Shown: positions 23,322-32,613 of the stretch, one piece after another
Layout: every line of letters starts with the position of its first letter
Position numbering within the stretch: the first letter of the stretch is position 1
Made by a program: the position numbers and the translations under genes
Assembly: GCA_944389935.1 (NCBI GenBank)
Contig: CALXOE010000006.1
Coordinates: forward strand, 48,328 to 112,327
DNA: 64,000 bases
Direction of reading: 5' to 3'
Source of the DNA: an uncultured Victivallis sp.
Lineage (GTDB): Bacteria; Verrucomicrobiota; Lentisphaeria; Victivallales; Victivallaceae
Notes under the pieces: generated by a model
Told to the model about the DNA's origin: nothing
The model's input: the letters and a program-made list of their open reading frames with translations, nothing else
Databases searched by the model: none

Positions 23322-24527
23322 CTATTTTCCGGATTTCTCCGGTGTCGATGCGTTCCGCAGCATCTTTCCGACCAGACCGGCGGAACGCGGATGTTTGATT
23401 TCCCCCCGCGCCAGCATCGCTTCAAGGTAATACCTCACCAGCGGATGCTGTTTCGCGTTGGAGCTGAGCGACCAGTTGGCGGCCGCGCAGATCAGAAAAT
23501 TCATCAGTTTCGGCAAATCGCCGGGCGTTGTCCCGCCCTTTTCCTTTTTCGCCCTGAACTCATCGGGCGTGAGCATCTCACCGGGACGGTTCAACTCTCC
23601 GACCAGGCGGCGGATCGGCTCCACGTTGCCCGTGGCGAAAAACGCAAACCACAACTGGTCGAGTTCGCCGGCATTTCGGATCTCTCCGGGAATTTCCTGA
23701 GGCAATGACGCGAGTCCGTCGAGCTCCCGGCGCGTTTCCGCGTCGAGTTCCGGCCGCAGTTTCTCCTCCGTCTCCTTTCCCAGAAAGTGGATCACCGCGG
23801 CGACGGCCCGGCGGTTCTCCTCCGTCTGCTGCTCCGCCGCAATCCGGAGCAGTTCCCCGTGCAGCTGAGGATTCATCCGGAACAGCAGCCCGAGCCCGTA
23901 ATAGAGCGACAGCGTCTTTTCATTCAGCCCCGGCCGCTCCCGCAGACAGCACTCGAGCACTCCCGGCAGCAGCTCCGGCTGCGGCGAGCGGTAGTAGTTG
24001 GTCAATACCTCATTGCACTGTTTGAAATTGACTGCCGGAAACTGTTTCGGCAATGCCGTCAGCAGCCAGGAACACTCCAGGAGTTTCTCCGAACCGTCGC
24101 TGCGGTCACGAAGCCGGGCGATCATCCGGTATTCCCCGGGTCGATCTTTCTCTTCCATCACCGCCTTGAGCTTGATGGTCGAGAGAAACACCCCTTTCCC
24201 GTCGCTTTTTCCCCGCCAGGCGGCAAGATCTTTCCCGAGTGTCTTTCTCGTCCCGTCCGGATCCACCTGCTCGAGATCGACCGTCACGTCGGCCGTCCCG
24301 TCTTTGAGTGCGAAATCACTGAGGTACAGACAGATCGAAAACGGCTGGCCCGGCACTACGCGGTTGACGGTCGATATGTGCGGCGGCCGGTTCGGAAGAA
24401 TGTGATCCCACTGATCCTCCTGATTCCGGGAGAGCGTGGCGACGAGTTTCCCCTCGACCGCATGCACCCCGCAGGCGGCGATGAGGAGCAGCATCGCTCC
24501 GAACCATTTCCCCATTCTGCCGTTCAT
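23322..24527 (-). CDS. Exported protein of unknown function
   Basis: The 401-residue product begins MNGRMGKWFGAMLLLIAACG, a signal peptide ending near VHAVEG. The N-terminal half is beta-rich (about 30-150, ALKDGTADVTVDLEQVDPDG). The C-terminal half is helical and repeat-like (about 170-400), perhaps TPR- or HEAT-like. No family was recognised. The start at 24527 has an AAAGAGAG site and lies downstream of its own good promoter. NifU-like and prfB genes follow closely and may share the transcript. Confidence 0.6.
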   Translation of the reverse strand: MNGRMGKWFGAMLLLIAACGVHAVEGKLVATLSRNQEDQWDHILPNRPPHISTVNRVVPGQPFSICLYLSDFALKDGTADVTVDLEQVDPDGTRKTLGKDLAAWRGKSDGKGVFLSTIKLKAVMEEKDRPGEYRMIARLRDRSDGSEKLLECSWLLTALPKQFPAVNFKQCNEVLTNYYRSPQPELLPGVLECCLRERPGLNEKTLSLYYGLGLLFRMNPQLHGELLRIAAEQQTEENRRAVAAVIHFLGKETEEKLRPELDAETRRELDGLASLPQEIPGEIRNAGELDQLWFAFFATGNVEPIRRLVGELNRPGEMLTPDEFRAKKEKGGTTPGDLPKLMNFLICAAANWSLSSNAKQHPLVRYYLEAMLARGEIKHPRSAGLVGKMLRNASTPEKSGK

Positions 24528-24582
24528 CCGCTCTCTCTTTCTACGGTTCAAAGTTTCTTCCGGCCGGTCAGCCGGTTTCAAC

Positions 24583-24611
24583 AATATATGATTTTTCCGG
24601 GAGGTTTTCAA
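24583..24611 (-). promoter_or_regulatory. Promoter of the exported-protein/nifU/prfB unit
   Basis: On the minus strand TTGAAA (24611-24606), a 17-base spacer and TATATT (24588-24583) lie 55 bases before the start at 24527. Confidence 0.6.
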
Positions 24612-24621
24612 GCACTCCCGG
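24597..24621. terminator. Hairpin after proS
   Basis: CCGGGAG (24597-24603) and CTCCCGG (24615-24621) pair around an 11-base loop, just after the proS stop codon. It overlaps the promoter of the next gene. On the minus strand no T-tract follows, so it is at best a weak terminator. Confidence 0.35.
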
Positions 24622-24638
24622 GCGTTTTCTTTCGCGTC

Positions 24639-26372
24639 TCAGCGGTATTTCTCCATCTCCGCCTCGATTTTCCGCTTCAGAAGCTCCGCGACGGCATCGA
24701 CGGCGACACGTTCTGCATCGCGGCTGCCGCGGATCTTGAATTCAACCTGGTTCTCAGCGAGCGTCTTCGGCGAAACCACGATCCGGAATGGAATTCCGAG
24801 CAGGTCCGCGTCGCTGAACATCGAACCGGCCTTTTCGCCGCGATCGTCGTACAGAACTTCGACGCCGGCGGCCTGCAGATCAGCGTAAAGCTTTTCACAT
24901 ACGTCGCCGACGCCGTTCTTCTCCGGATTCAGCGCGCAGATCTCCACCTGATACGGCGCGATCGACAGCGGCCAGATCGGACCGTAGTCGTCGTTCGACT
25001 GCTCGATCACGGCCGCCATCGCGCGGCCGACGCCGATTCCGTAGCAGCCCATCACCATCGGATGCGACTTGCCGTCGCGGTCGAGATAGTCGCAGTGCAT
25101 CGCTTCGGTGTACTTCGTTCCGAGCTGGAAAATGTTGCCGACCTCGATCCCGCGCGAGAAGATCAGCGGCTCGCCGGTCAGCGGGCAGGGATCCCCCTCA
25201 CGCACAGTCGCGATGTCCGTCACAATGAAGTCGATTCCGGCCATATCGCGGTCGAAGTTGAAATTCCGGTAGTGATAGTCGGTCTCATTCGCGCCGACCA
25301 CGAGGTTGCCGGACTCCGCCGCGGAACGGTCGACCACGATCCGCACTTTTTTCCCGTCGATTCCGACCGGGCTCGCGAAGCCCGGTACCGCACCGGCCGC
25401 CAGAATCGCCGCGTCATCCGCAAATTTCAGCTCCGGAACTTTCACTGCGTTGCCGAGCTTCGTCTCGTTCACCTCGAAGTCGCCGCGGATCAGCACGAAG
25501 ATGAGTTCGCCCGTGTGCGCGTCCTGATAGAATACCGCCTTGCCGGTGTTCTCCGCGCCGACGCCGAGGAAACCCGCCACCTCTTCGATCGTTTTCATCC
25601 CGGGGGTGTGCACTTTCTCCAGCGGCAGCGGCTCGCCCTTGTCGAACTTCCACGCCGCGACCGCGATCTCGCGGTTCGCCCGGTAGGAGTTGTCGGAGTT
25701 CGTGATGACCGTATCCTCGCCGCAGTCGCAGATCGCCATGAATTCATGGGATACTTTTCCGCCCATCATGCCGGAATTCGCCTCGATCGAGAGGACGTTC
25801 TTCATGCCGAGGCGGCGGAAAATCCGGACGTAGGCCTCGTGACAGCGGACGTAATACTGCTCGAGATCGGCCTGGTCGGTGTGGAAGCTGTACGCATCTT
25901 TCATCGTGAATTCGCGCACGCGGATCAGGCCCGCGCGAGGGCGCGCCTCGTCGCGATATTTGGTCTGGATCTGGTAGAGCATGACCGGCAGCTGCTTGTA
26001 GCTGTTGATCTCGGTGCGGACGAGATGGGTGATCGCCTCCTCGTGCGTCATCGCCAGCAGCATCGGCTTGTCGTTGCGGTCTTTGAACCGCAGCAGCTCC
26101 GCCCCGACTGACTCATAGCGCCCCGACTCCTGCCAGAGCTCCGCGGGCAGCACGACCGGCATCAGAACCTCCTGCCCGTCAATCCGGTCCATCTCCTCGC
26201 GGATGATCGCTTCGATTTTCGCGACGATCCGTTTGCCGACCGGCAGCAGCGAATAGATTCCGGCAGAAACCGGGCGCACGTATCCTCCCCGGATCAGGAA
26301 TTTGTGACTGACCGTCTTGGCGTCTTTCGGATCCTCCTTGATCCGACGCCCCACCAGTTGACTCATTCTCAT
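24639..26372 (-). CDS. proS: Prolyl-tRNA synthetase
   Basis: The 577-residue enzyme charges tRNA-Pro. It is the bacterial type with an editing insertion domain, as judged by its length and by MRMSQLVGRRIKEDPKDA at the N-terminus. Class II motifs are present around YQIQTKYRDEARPRAGLIRVREFTMKDAYSFH (motif 2, given here only as its positions about 135-166) and GCYGIGVGRAMAA (motif 3). The start at 26372 has an AAGGA site at 8 bases. It lies 32 bases after the ZIP transporter gene and is probably the last gene of the hom-lysC-ZIP-proS unit. Confidence 0.95.
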   Translation of the reverse strand: MRMSQLVGRRIKEDPKDAKTVSHKFLIRGGYVRPVSAGIYSLLPVGKRIVAKIEAIIREEMDRIDGQEVLMPVVLPAELWQESGRYESVGAELLRFKDRNDKPMLLAMTHEEAITHLVRTEINSYKQLPVMLYQIQTKYRDEARPRAGLIRVREFTMKDAYSFHTDQADLEQYYVRCHEAYVRIFRRLGMKNVLSIEANSGMMGGKVSHEFMAICDCGEDTVITNSDNSYRANREIAVAAWKFDKGEPLPLEKVHTPGMKTIEEVAGFLGVGAENTGKAVFYQDAHTGELIFVLIRGDFEVNETKLGNAVKVPELKFADDAAILAAGAVPGFASPVGIDGKKVRIVVDRSAAESGNLVVGANETDYHYRNFNFDRDMAGIDFIVTDIATVREGDPCPLTGEPLIFSRGIEVGNIFQLGTKYTEAMHCDYLDRDGKSHPMVMGCYGIGVGRAMAAVIEQSNDDYGPIWPLSIAPYQVEICALNPEKNGVGDVCEKLYADLQAAGVEVLYDDRGEKAGSMFSDADLLGIPFRIVVSPKTLAENQVEFKIRGSRDAERVAVDAVAELLKRKIEAEMEKYR

Positions 26373-26404
26373 AATTTCAATCCTTCCGCAAAGGTTGTTT
26401 TTTC

Positions 26405-27223
26405 TCAAATAATCGCGAGGCCCGCGGCCATCAGGAACATGCCGGCCACGAGTCCGTAGAGCGACCAGTGCTCTTCCCCATATTTGTGCGCCATCGGCAG
26501 AAGTCCGTCGAAAGTCACGAACACCATGACGCCCGCCACCGCCGCGTAAATGATCTGAAGCAGCACGTCCGTCAGAAAAGGCGCAAGCACAAGATACCCG
26601 ATCAACGCCCCGGCCGGATCCGCCAGCCCGGTCAAACTCGCATACCAGAACGCTTTCGCCCGGCTGCCGGTCGCGAAGTAAACCGGCACCGACACCGCAA
26701 TTCCCTCCGGAATATTGTGCAGCGCCATCGCGAGCGCAACCGGAATCCCGAGTTCGATTCCGCTCAAACTCGCCGCAAAGACCGCGAGACCCTCCGGAAA
26801 TTTGTGGATCGCGATCGCCGCCGCGAAGCGGATGCCCGCCCGGTGCAGTTTCGCACTGTCGGGCGGAGCCTGGCCGTTCATCTCTTCGAGCGATTTCGTC
26901 TCATGCGGATTCACCGGTTCCGGCACGAGCCGGTCGATGATTCCCGCCAGCAGCATGCCGCCGAAAAACGCCGCCATCGCCGCGAGCGCTCCCGTTCTCC
27001 CGCCGAACGCTTCGCGCAGCGACCCATTCGCCCCCGCCAGAAGTTCAACGAACGAGATGTAGATCATCACCCCGCCGGAGAGTCCGAGCGCCACCGACAG
27101 AAATCTCGTGTTGGTGCGCCGGGTGAAAAAAGCCGCACCGGCCCCGGCCGCGGTGGCCGCTCCGGCCAGCGTGGTCAGGAGCAATGCGCCCCATACCGAT
27201 TCCGATCCCGGCAGCAGCTCCAT
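26405..27223 (-). CDS. ZIP-family divalent metal transporter (ZupT-like)
   Basis: The 272-residue membrane protein has eight predicted helices. The two metal-binding signatures of the ZIP family are present: HKFPEGLAVF and HNIPEGIAVS. It should import zinc, iron or manganese. The loop between helices 3 and 4 is short and acidic rather than His-rich. The start at 27223 is 4 bases after the aspartate kinase stop, so it is cotranscribed with amino-acid genes. Longer upstream frames overlap the kinase and are not used. Confidence 0.88.
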   Translation of the reverse strand: MELLPGSESVWGALLLTTLAGAATAAGAGAAFFTRRTNTRFLSVALGLSGGVMIYISFVELLAGANGSLREAFGGRTGALAAMAAFFGGMLLAGIIDRLVPEPVNPHETKSLEEMNGQAPPDSAKLHRAGIRFAAAIAIHKFPEGLAVFAASLSGIELGIPVALAMALHNIPEGIAVSVPVYFATGSRAKAFWYASLTGLADPAGALIGYLVLAPFLTDVLLQIIYAAVAGVMVFVTFDGLLPMAHKYGEEHWSLYGLVAGMFLMAAGLAII

Positions 27224-27227
27224 GGGG

Positions 27228-28637
27228 TTACTTCCGTTCGTTCTCCACAAGTTCGCGGTGCAGCGCTTTCTGAGCGTTTTCAAAATCGTTGCGGTCGATG
27301 ATGAACTGCATGTTCACCTGCCGGATGCACTGATCGAGCGCAAGCACGTTGATGTGCTCCTCGGCGAGCGCTTTCGCCGCGCGGTGCAGAAAACCCGGAA
27401 TCTTCATGTTCGTGCCGATCACGCTGACGATCGCAACTTCCCGCGTCGAAACCCGCGCACCGTGGAACTGCTCCTTGAGCTCTTTCAGGCACTGGTCGAT
27501 CCCTTTCGCCTTTTCGGAGACGAAATGGGTGATCGTATTCGCATTTGTGTTTTTGGCGATATAGCTGATCTTGTTTCTCGCGAAACTCGCGAGCACATTG
27601 TAGTCGTATCCGGGTTCGCCGACCATTTCAGGATCGAATACTTCGATCGCGAGCACGTCGCGGCGTCCGCAGATCATGTCCACGCGCGGCGTCGGTGAAA
27701 CATAGTCGCGCGAAATCAGCGTGCCGGGATTGCCCGGATCGAACGCATTCGCCACGCGGATCGGAATCCCCGCGAGCTCCATCGCTTTCGACGCTTTCGG
27801 ATGAATCGCCTCCATGGCCATATCCGCGAGCTGGTCGGCGATGTCGTAGTTCGTGTGGCCGATCGTGCGGACTTTGTCCTGACCGATCAGTTTCGGATCA
27901 CCGGTCGACAGATGGAACTCCTTGTGGATGATCCCCTCGCGCGCACCGGTGACGACTGCGAGCTTGCTGAACGTGATTTCACTGTAGCCGCGGTCGAACT
28001 TGGCCATGACGCCCTCTTTGCATTTCGCATAGCCGGTCACGATCGGCATGCAGCTCGCGAAGTCGAGCCCCGCAAGATGACTCATAATGGTCTCCTCCAT
28101 CGAGCCGGTATCCTGATCGCGCCAGCCGGAGAGGTCGACGAACACCGCGTTCACGCCGCGTTCGCGCAGAATCAGCGTCGAATTGAATGCGCTGTGCGCT
28201 TCCCCGATCGAGCTCAGAAGTTCGCGCGCCGCCGGAAGATAATCCTCCCGGTGGAAGTGGCCGAAGCTGCGCAGCTGCATGAGGTGGCGCAGACAGTTCT
28301 TCACGCCGTCCATGCGTTCGTTCACGAAGTCGTCCGCCGCGGTCTGATCGAGCCCGAGCTCCTCGAACGAGCGGTTCAATTTGATCATCGTGTTGCGGGT
28401 CTCTTCGAGTTTGTTCTCCCAGATGCGGTCGCCCGCCGCGAAACTCGCATAGATTCCCGGGGCGGCGGTTTTCTTATTTTCCAACAGCAGATTCGTAATG
28501 CCGCCGTAAGCGGAAACCACGAAGATGCGATTGTAGAGCTCATCTCCCTTGCGGTTGCCGATCAGGATGTTATCCATGAGCTCGCCGAAGCGGGTCATCG
28601 AGGTCCCGCCGATCTTTTCTACGGTATGCTGTCCCAT
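27228..28637 (-). CDS. lysC: Aspartate kinase
   Basis: The 469-residue enzyme makes aspartyl phosphate for lysine, threonine and methionine. The N-terminus reads VEKIGGTSM, a variant of the usual KFGGTSV nucleotide-binding motif. GYSEITFSKLAVV and HTNYDIADQLADM are the other kinase signatures. Two C-terminal ACT domains (about 325-460) should bind end products. KIGGTSM and VVSAYGGITNLLLE are features I associate with a subgroup that includes the ectoine-cluster kinases; no ectoine gene is nearby, so this is a subgroup remark only. It lies 22 bases after homoserine dehydrogenase. Confidence 0.88.
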   Translation of the reverse strand: MGQHTVEKIGGTSMTRFGELMDNILIGNRKGDELYNRIFVVSAYGGITNLLLENKKTAAPGIYASFAAGDRIWENKLEETRNTMIKLNRSFEELGLDQTAADDFVNERMDGVKNCLRHLMQLRSFGHFHREDYLPAARELLSSIGEAHSAFNSTLILRERGVNAVFVDLSGWRDQDTGSMEETIMSHLAGLDFASCMPIVTGYAKCKEGVMAKFDRGYSEITFSKLAVVTGAREGIIHKEFHLSTGDPKLIGQDKVRTIGHTNYDIADQLADMAMEAIHPKASKAMELAGIPIRVANAFDPGNPGTLISRDYVSPTPRVDMICGRRDVLAIEVFDPEMVGEPGYDYNVLASFARNKISYIAKNTNANTITHFVSEKAKGIDQCLKELKEQFHGARVSTREVAIVSVIGTNMKIPGFLHRAAKALAEEHINVLALDQCIRQVNMQFIIDRNDFENAQKALHRELVENERK

Positions 28638-28659
28638 TTCCTGAATGAATTCCTGTAGC

Positions 28660-29952
28660 TTAGATGTCTTCGATGCGCATGAGTTTGACCGGGGAGTGGT
28701 TGATCGAAAGCGTGTCGATCTCGCCGAGCGCGCTTCGGATCTCCTTTTCAACAGCCTTGTGGGTCAGGATCACGAGCGGAACCACGCCGTCGGCGTCGCG
28801 CCGTTCATGCTGGATCAGACTCGAGATGCTGATCGATTTCTCCGCGAGAATCTGCGTGATCGACGCAAGGACGCCGGGGCAGTCCTTGACCATGAAACGC
28901 AGATAGTAGCGTGACGCGGCCTCGTCGATCGATACGACTTCGTCGAACTGCTCGCCCGGACGGAATGCCGGAATCCGCCGCACCGAACCGTTGACGATGT
29001 TCAACGCCACATCGGTGATATCCGCAACGACGGCACTCGCGGTCGCGCTGCGTCCCGCTCCCCGCCCGTAGAAGAGCGTCTGGCCGACCGTGTCACCCTC
29101 GACCATCACCCCGTTGAACACATCGGAGATTCCGGCCAGAAGTGTGCTCTTCGGAATCAGCGTCGGATGGACGCGCATCTGCACTTTGCCGTCAATCAGC
29201 TTGATGATCGCAAGCAGTTTGATCCGGTAGCCGAGTTCATCGGCATACTGCAGGTCGGCGAGCTCAAGTCCGCGGATTCCCTCCACGTGAACCGGATCCA
29301 TCCCGAACCAGCGCCCGAATGCCAGCGATGCAAGGATCGAGGTCTTGTGCGCGGTGTCGAAGCCGTCGATGTCAAGCGACGGATTCGCCTCTGCATACCC
29401 GAGTTTCTGCGCGTCGGCCAGAACCGTATCGAAGTCGGCGCCCTCGTTTTCCATCCGGGTCAGGATGTAGTTGCACGTTCCGTTCATGATCCCGTAGATG
29501 CGGTTGATCCGGTTTGAGACGAGCCCTTCGCGCAACGCCTTGATGATCGGAATGCCGCCCGCCACGCTCGCTTCGTAGCAGACGTCGACACCGGCTTTTT
29601 CCGCCGCGTCGAAGATCTCTTCCCCGTGCATTGCAAGCAGCGCCTTGTTCGCAGTGACGACATGTTTCCCCGCTTTGATCGCGTCGAGAATGAACTTCTT
29701 CGCGATGGTGGTTCCGCCGATGAGCTCGACCACGATGTCGGCCGATTCGATCGCCTCGGCGGCATTGGTGGTCAGCAGTTCTTTCGGCACGGCGACACCC
29801 CGGTCGGTCGTGATGTCGAGATCGGCGATGCGGGTCAGAACGAGCTTCACGCCGGTGCGTTTGGCGATCACTTCGCCGTTTTTCAGAATATTCTCCGCGA
29901 CTCCGGCTCCGACCGTGCCGAATCCGATGATTGCGACTTTGACTTCTTTCAC
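28660..29952 (-). CDS. hom: Homoserine dehydrogenase
   Basis: The 430-residue enzyme reduces aspartate semialdehyde to homoserine. An N-terminal Rossmann fold carries IGFGTVGAG. The catalytic region includes NGTCNYILTRM and EANPSLDIDGFDTAHK. A C-terminal ACT domain (about 350-425, YYLRFMVKDCPGVLASI) is a likely threonine sensor. It is first in the minus-strand unit hom-lysC-ZIP-proS. Threonine-family enzymes are usually neighbours in this way. Confidence 0.95.
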   Translation of the reverse strand: MKEVKVAIIGFGTVGAGVAENILKNGEVIAKRTGVKLVLTRIADLDITTDRGVAVPKELLTTNAAEAIESADIVVELIGGTTIAKKFILDAIKAGKHVVTANKALLAMHGEEIFDAAEKAGVDVCYEASVAGGIPIIKALREGLVSNRINRIYGIMNGTCNYILTRMENEGADFDTVLADAQKLGYAEANPSLDIDGFDTAHKTSILASLAFGRWFGMDPVHVEGIRGLELADLQYADELGYRIKLLAIIKLIDGKVQMRVHPTLIPKSTLLAGISDVFNGVMVEGDTVGQTLFYGRGAGRSATASAVVADITDVALNIVNGSVRRIPAFRPGEQFDEVVSIDEAASRYYLRFMVKDCPGVLASITQILAEKSISISSLIQHERRDADGVVPLVILTHKAVEKEIRSALGEIDTLSINHSPVKLMRIEDI

Positions 29953-30005
29953 GTTCTGTTTCCTCGTCCTGTGAGATGTTTACAGCAAACTTACGTCAAA
30001 ACGAC

Positions 30006-30033
30006 AATATAGCACTCCGAAGCTGTTTTGTAA
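30006..30033 (-). promoter_or_regulatory. Promoter of the hom-lysC-ZIP-proS unit
   Basis: On the minus strand TTACAA (30033-30028), a 16-base spacer and TATATT (30011-30006) lie about 54 bases before the hom start. Confidence 0.5.
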
Positions 30034-30075
30034 ATACATCCTCCCGGCTTTTTGGTGAAAATCCGCTCTTCCGCC

Positions 30076-30103
30076 TTGACTTACGGGCGGGCAGATGTAT
30101 CTT
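30076..30103 (+). promoter_or_regulatory. Promoter of the sugar isomerase/epimerase gene
   Basis: TTGACT (30076-30081), a 16-base spacer and TATCTT (30098-30103), preceded by a TG, lie 43 bases before the start at 30147. Confidence 0.5.
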
Positions 30104-30146
30104 TTACACGGATCGGCAGGAATGGAAAACATCACGGGGGGATTTT

Positions 30147-30986
30147 ATGTACAAGCGAAAACTCTGTCTCGGCGTCAATGTGGAATTCGGCGGTACGGAA
30201 ACCGAACTGATCGAATCGATCGGGCAGGCGGGATTCGACGGCTTTTTTACCGAGTGGTCGCCCGATGCTCCGATCGGCGCGTGGCGGAAACTCGCCGACC
30301 GGCTCGGACTTTTTTATCAGTCGATCCACGCTCCTTTTCTTCGGGCCGCCGACATGTGGAAGGAGGGCGATGGCGCCGAGGCCGCCGTCGCGGAGTTGCT
30401 CGCATGTCTGCGCACCTGCTCCGAACAGGAGGTCCCGATCATGGTTGCGCACGCCTTCATCGGTTTTGAGGATCACACTCCGAATGAGCGTGGTGTCGCG
30501 AATTTCGAGCGGATCGCGCGCGAAGCGGAGCGTCTCGGCGTCACGCTGGCGCTTGAAAACACTGAGGGAGAGGAGTACCTGGCCGCTCTCATGCCGCTGG
30601 CCGACGCATACGGCTGTGTCGGATTTTGCTGGGATTCGGGGCACGAAATGTGTTACAACCGCAGTCGCGATCTGCTTGCGCTTTATGGAAAACATCTGGT
30701 CTGCACCCATCTGAACGACAACCTCGGAATCCGCGATTTCGACGGGCGGATCACATGGCTCGACGATCTGCATCTGCTGCCGTTCGACGGCGTCGCCGAC
30801 TGGAAGGCGATTGCGGCGCGTCTCAATCGCTGCGGTTACGACGGTGCTTTCACCTTCGAACTGAACCGGAAAAGCAAGCCGGACCGCCACGAGAACGACT
30901 GCTACGGAAAATTGTCCTCCATCGAATATCTCACCGAAGCGTACAAACGCGCCTGCCGGGTCGCGTATCCCGCATCCGGATTCTGA
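30147..30986 (+). CDS. Sugar phosphate isomerase/epimerase (AP endonuclease 2 fold)
   Basis: The 279-residue protein is a xylose-isomerase-like TIM barrel. Metal-binding acidic and histidine residues appear as H in YQSIHAPF, E in LALENTEG, D/H in CWDSGHEM, H in CTHLNDN and E in FTFELN. These follow the family order. Members isomerise or epimerise sugars or inositol derivatives; the substrate cannot be read here. The start at 30147 follows GGGGGG and lies after its promoter; the upstream 57 codons of the open frame are not used. Confidence 0.82.
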   Translation: MYKRKLCLGVNVEFGGTETELIESIGQAGFDGFFTEWSPDAPIGAWRKLADRLGLFYQSIHAPFLRAADMWKEGDGAEAAVAELLACLRTCSEQEVPIMVAHAFIGFEDHTPNERGVANFERIAREAERLGVTLALENTEGEEYLAALMPLADAYGCVGFCWDSGHEMCYNRSRDLLALYGKHLVCTHLNDNLGIRDFDGRITWLDDLHLLPFDGVADWKAIAARLNRCGYDGAFTFELNRKSKPDRHENDCYGKLSSIEYLTEAYKRACRVAYPASGF

Positions 30987-30995
30987 AAAAACGAA

Positions 30996-31021
30996 ACCTC
31001 CGGGAGTCATCCCCCGGAGGT
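30996..31021. terminator. Bidirectional terminator-like hairpin
   Basis: ACCTCCGGG (30996-31004) and CCCGGAGGT (31013-31021) form a perfect 9-bp stem with an 8-base loop, between the convergent isomerase and cstA genes. An A run just before it would give a T run on the minus strand. Confidence 0.65.
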
Positions 31022-31040
31022 CCTGATGTCGTGCGGATGG

Positions 31041-32540
31041 TTACTTCGTCTCTTCCGCAATCGTCGCCGGATGTTCAATCCGGTTCAGTTTACGTCCGTA
31101 CCAGATGCTCCAGCCGGTCGTCACCAGGCAGAAGAGAATCGCCAGAATGTAGGCGGTACGGAGCTCCAGACCGCATCCGACCGGCGGTTTGCCGAGCGGC
31201 CCGCCGTGCGCCGGCGAGATCCAGAGAATGTAGGTCGTGACGATAAAGGTCATGAACGCACCCGGAACCGCCGTGATCCATCCCGGTTTGCCGTGGCGGA
31301 ACAGCCAGACCGTGCCCGCGGTCAAGGTGCAGCTCGCGAGCACCTGATTGCCCCACGCGAAGTAGACCCAGAGCTGGTTGAAAGTCTCCACACTCTGATT
31401 CGACCACCAGAGCAGCAGAGTGACGATCACGATGAGCGGCACGCAGAGCAGAAAACGGTTCAGAATCGGTTTCTGGGGGATGTTGAACATCTCCGCGAGA
31501 CTCAGCCGCAGACTCCGCATTGCCGTGTCGCCCGAAGTGATTGCGAGAATCACCACGCTGATGACCGTGAGCGCTCCGACCCAGGAGCCGAGGAAATGGG
31601 TCGTGATTTTCGAGAGAACCGTGGTCGCGTCAATTTTCATGAGTTCCGGGAAGAGATTGTAGATCGCGAGTCCCGCGGCGGCCCAGATCATGCCGATCAC
31701 GCCCTCGAGGACCATCATTCCATAGTAGCTGGACTTCGCCTGATTTTCGTGCGCCATCGTGCGGGCGATGATCGGCGACTGGGTCGCATGGAAACCGGAG
31801 AGAATCCCGCAGGCGATCGTGACGAACAGCATCGGCAGGATCGGGCTGTTGTTGGCGGGGGTCAGCATCCCGGCCCGGAATGCCTCAGACTCCTGCAGCA
31901 GCGACGGATTTTTGCAGACGTGGTACATCAGTACCGCGAAGATCGCGAACGTCCCGAGAATCAGCAGCGCCCCGAAGAACGGGTAGATCAAGCCGATGAT
32001 CTTGTCCACCGGAAAGAGCGTCGCGGCGATGTAGTAGAGGAAGATCAGCCCGACGATGTACCAGAGATAGGTGCTCTCCGGCCAGAAGCCGTCGATGAGT
32101 TTCGCCGGAATGTTGATGAACACCGCCACCACAAGCAGCAGCAGGAGGATCATGAATGCCGAGAAGATCCAGTAGAAAGCCTTCCCGGTGTTCATCCGGA
32201 TCAGCGCCGGGAGGTTCGCCCCGTTGTGGCGCAGAGACATCATGCCGCCGACGAAGTCGTGCACCGAGCCGCCGATGATGTTGCCGATCGGGATGATGAG
32301 GAATGCGATTGCTCCGAACTTGATCCCGAGGATCACGCCGATCACGGGACCGACGCCGGCGATGTTCAGCAGCTGGATGAGCATGTTCTTCCAGTGCGGA
32401 AGCCGGACGTAATCAACGCCGTCGCAGCAGGTCTGGCAGGGGGTCGGGCGATCGTCCGGACCGAGAATCTTTTCAACGAGTCTTCCATAGGTGAAGTAGC
32501 CGATGACGAGTATCGCCATCCCGATCAGAAACAGCAGCAT
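31041..32540 (-). CDS. CstA-family carbon starvation/peptide or pyruvate transporter
   Basis: The 499-residue membrane protein belongs to the CstA family. Conserved segments include LLNIAGVGPVIGVILG, GSVHDFVGGMMSLRHNG and FHATQSPIIAR. About 14 helices are predicted. Characterised members import peptides or pyruvate. The chosen start at 32540 has GAGGGGG seven bases upstream. It ends at a hairpin shared with the isomerase gene. Its promoter overlaps the end of the upstream AraC gene. Confidence 0.88.
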   Translation of the reverse strand: MLLFLIGMAILVIGYFTYGRLVEKILGPDDRPTPCQTCCDGVDYVRLPHWKNMLIQLLNIAGVGPVIGVILGIKFGAIAFLIIPIGNIIGGSVHDFVGGMMSLRHNGANLPALIRMNTGKAFYWIFSAFMILLLLLVVAVFINIPAKLIDGFWPESTYLWYIVGLIFLYYIAATLFPVDKIIGLIYPFFGALLILGTFAIFAVLMYHVCKNPSLLQESEAFRAGMLTPANNSPILPMLFVTIACGILSGFHATQSPIIARTMAHENQAKSSYYGMMVLEGVIGMIWAAAGLAIYNLFPELMKIDATTVLSKITTHFLGSWVGALTVISVVILAITSGDTAMRSLRLSLAEMFNIPQKPILNRFLLCVPLIVIVTLLLWWSNQSVETFNQLWVYFAWGNQVLASCTLTAGTVWLFRHGKPGWITAVPGAFMTFIVTTYILWISPAHGGPLGKPPVGCGLELRTAYILAILFCLVTTGWSIWYGRKLNRIEHPATIAEETK

Positions 32541-32583
32541 GATAACCCCCTCGATTTGAGACTTGTTCTGAACGAAACTCATT

Positions 32584-32612
32584 AATATACTTCGAATTCC
32601 GTTCCAATGCAA
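32584..32612 (-). promoter_or_regulatory. Promoter of the cstA-family gene
   Basis: On the minus strand TTGCAT (32612-32607), a 17-base spacer and TATATT (32589-32584) precede the start at 32540. Confidence 0.5.
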
Positions 32613-32613
32613 G

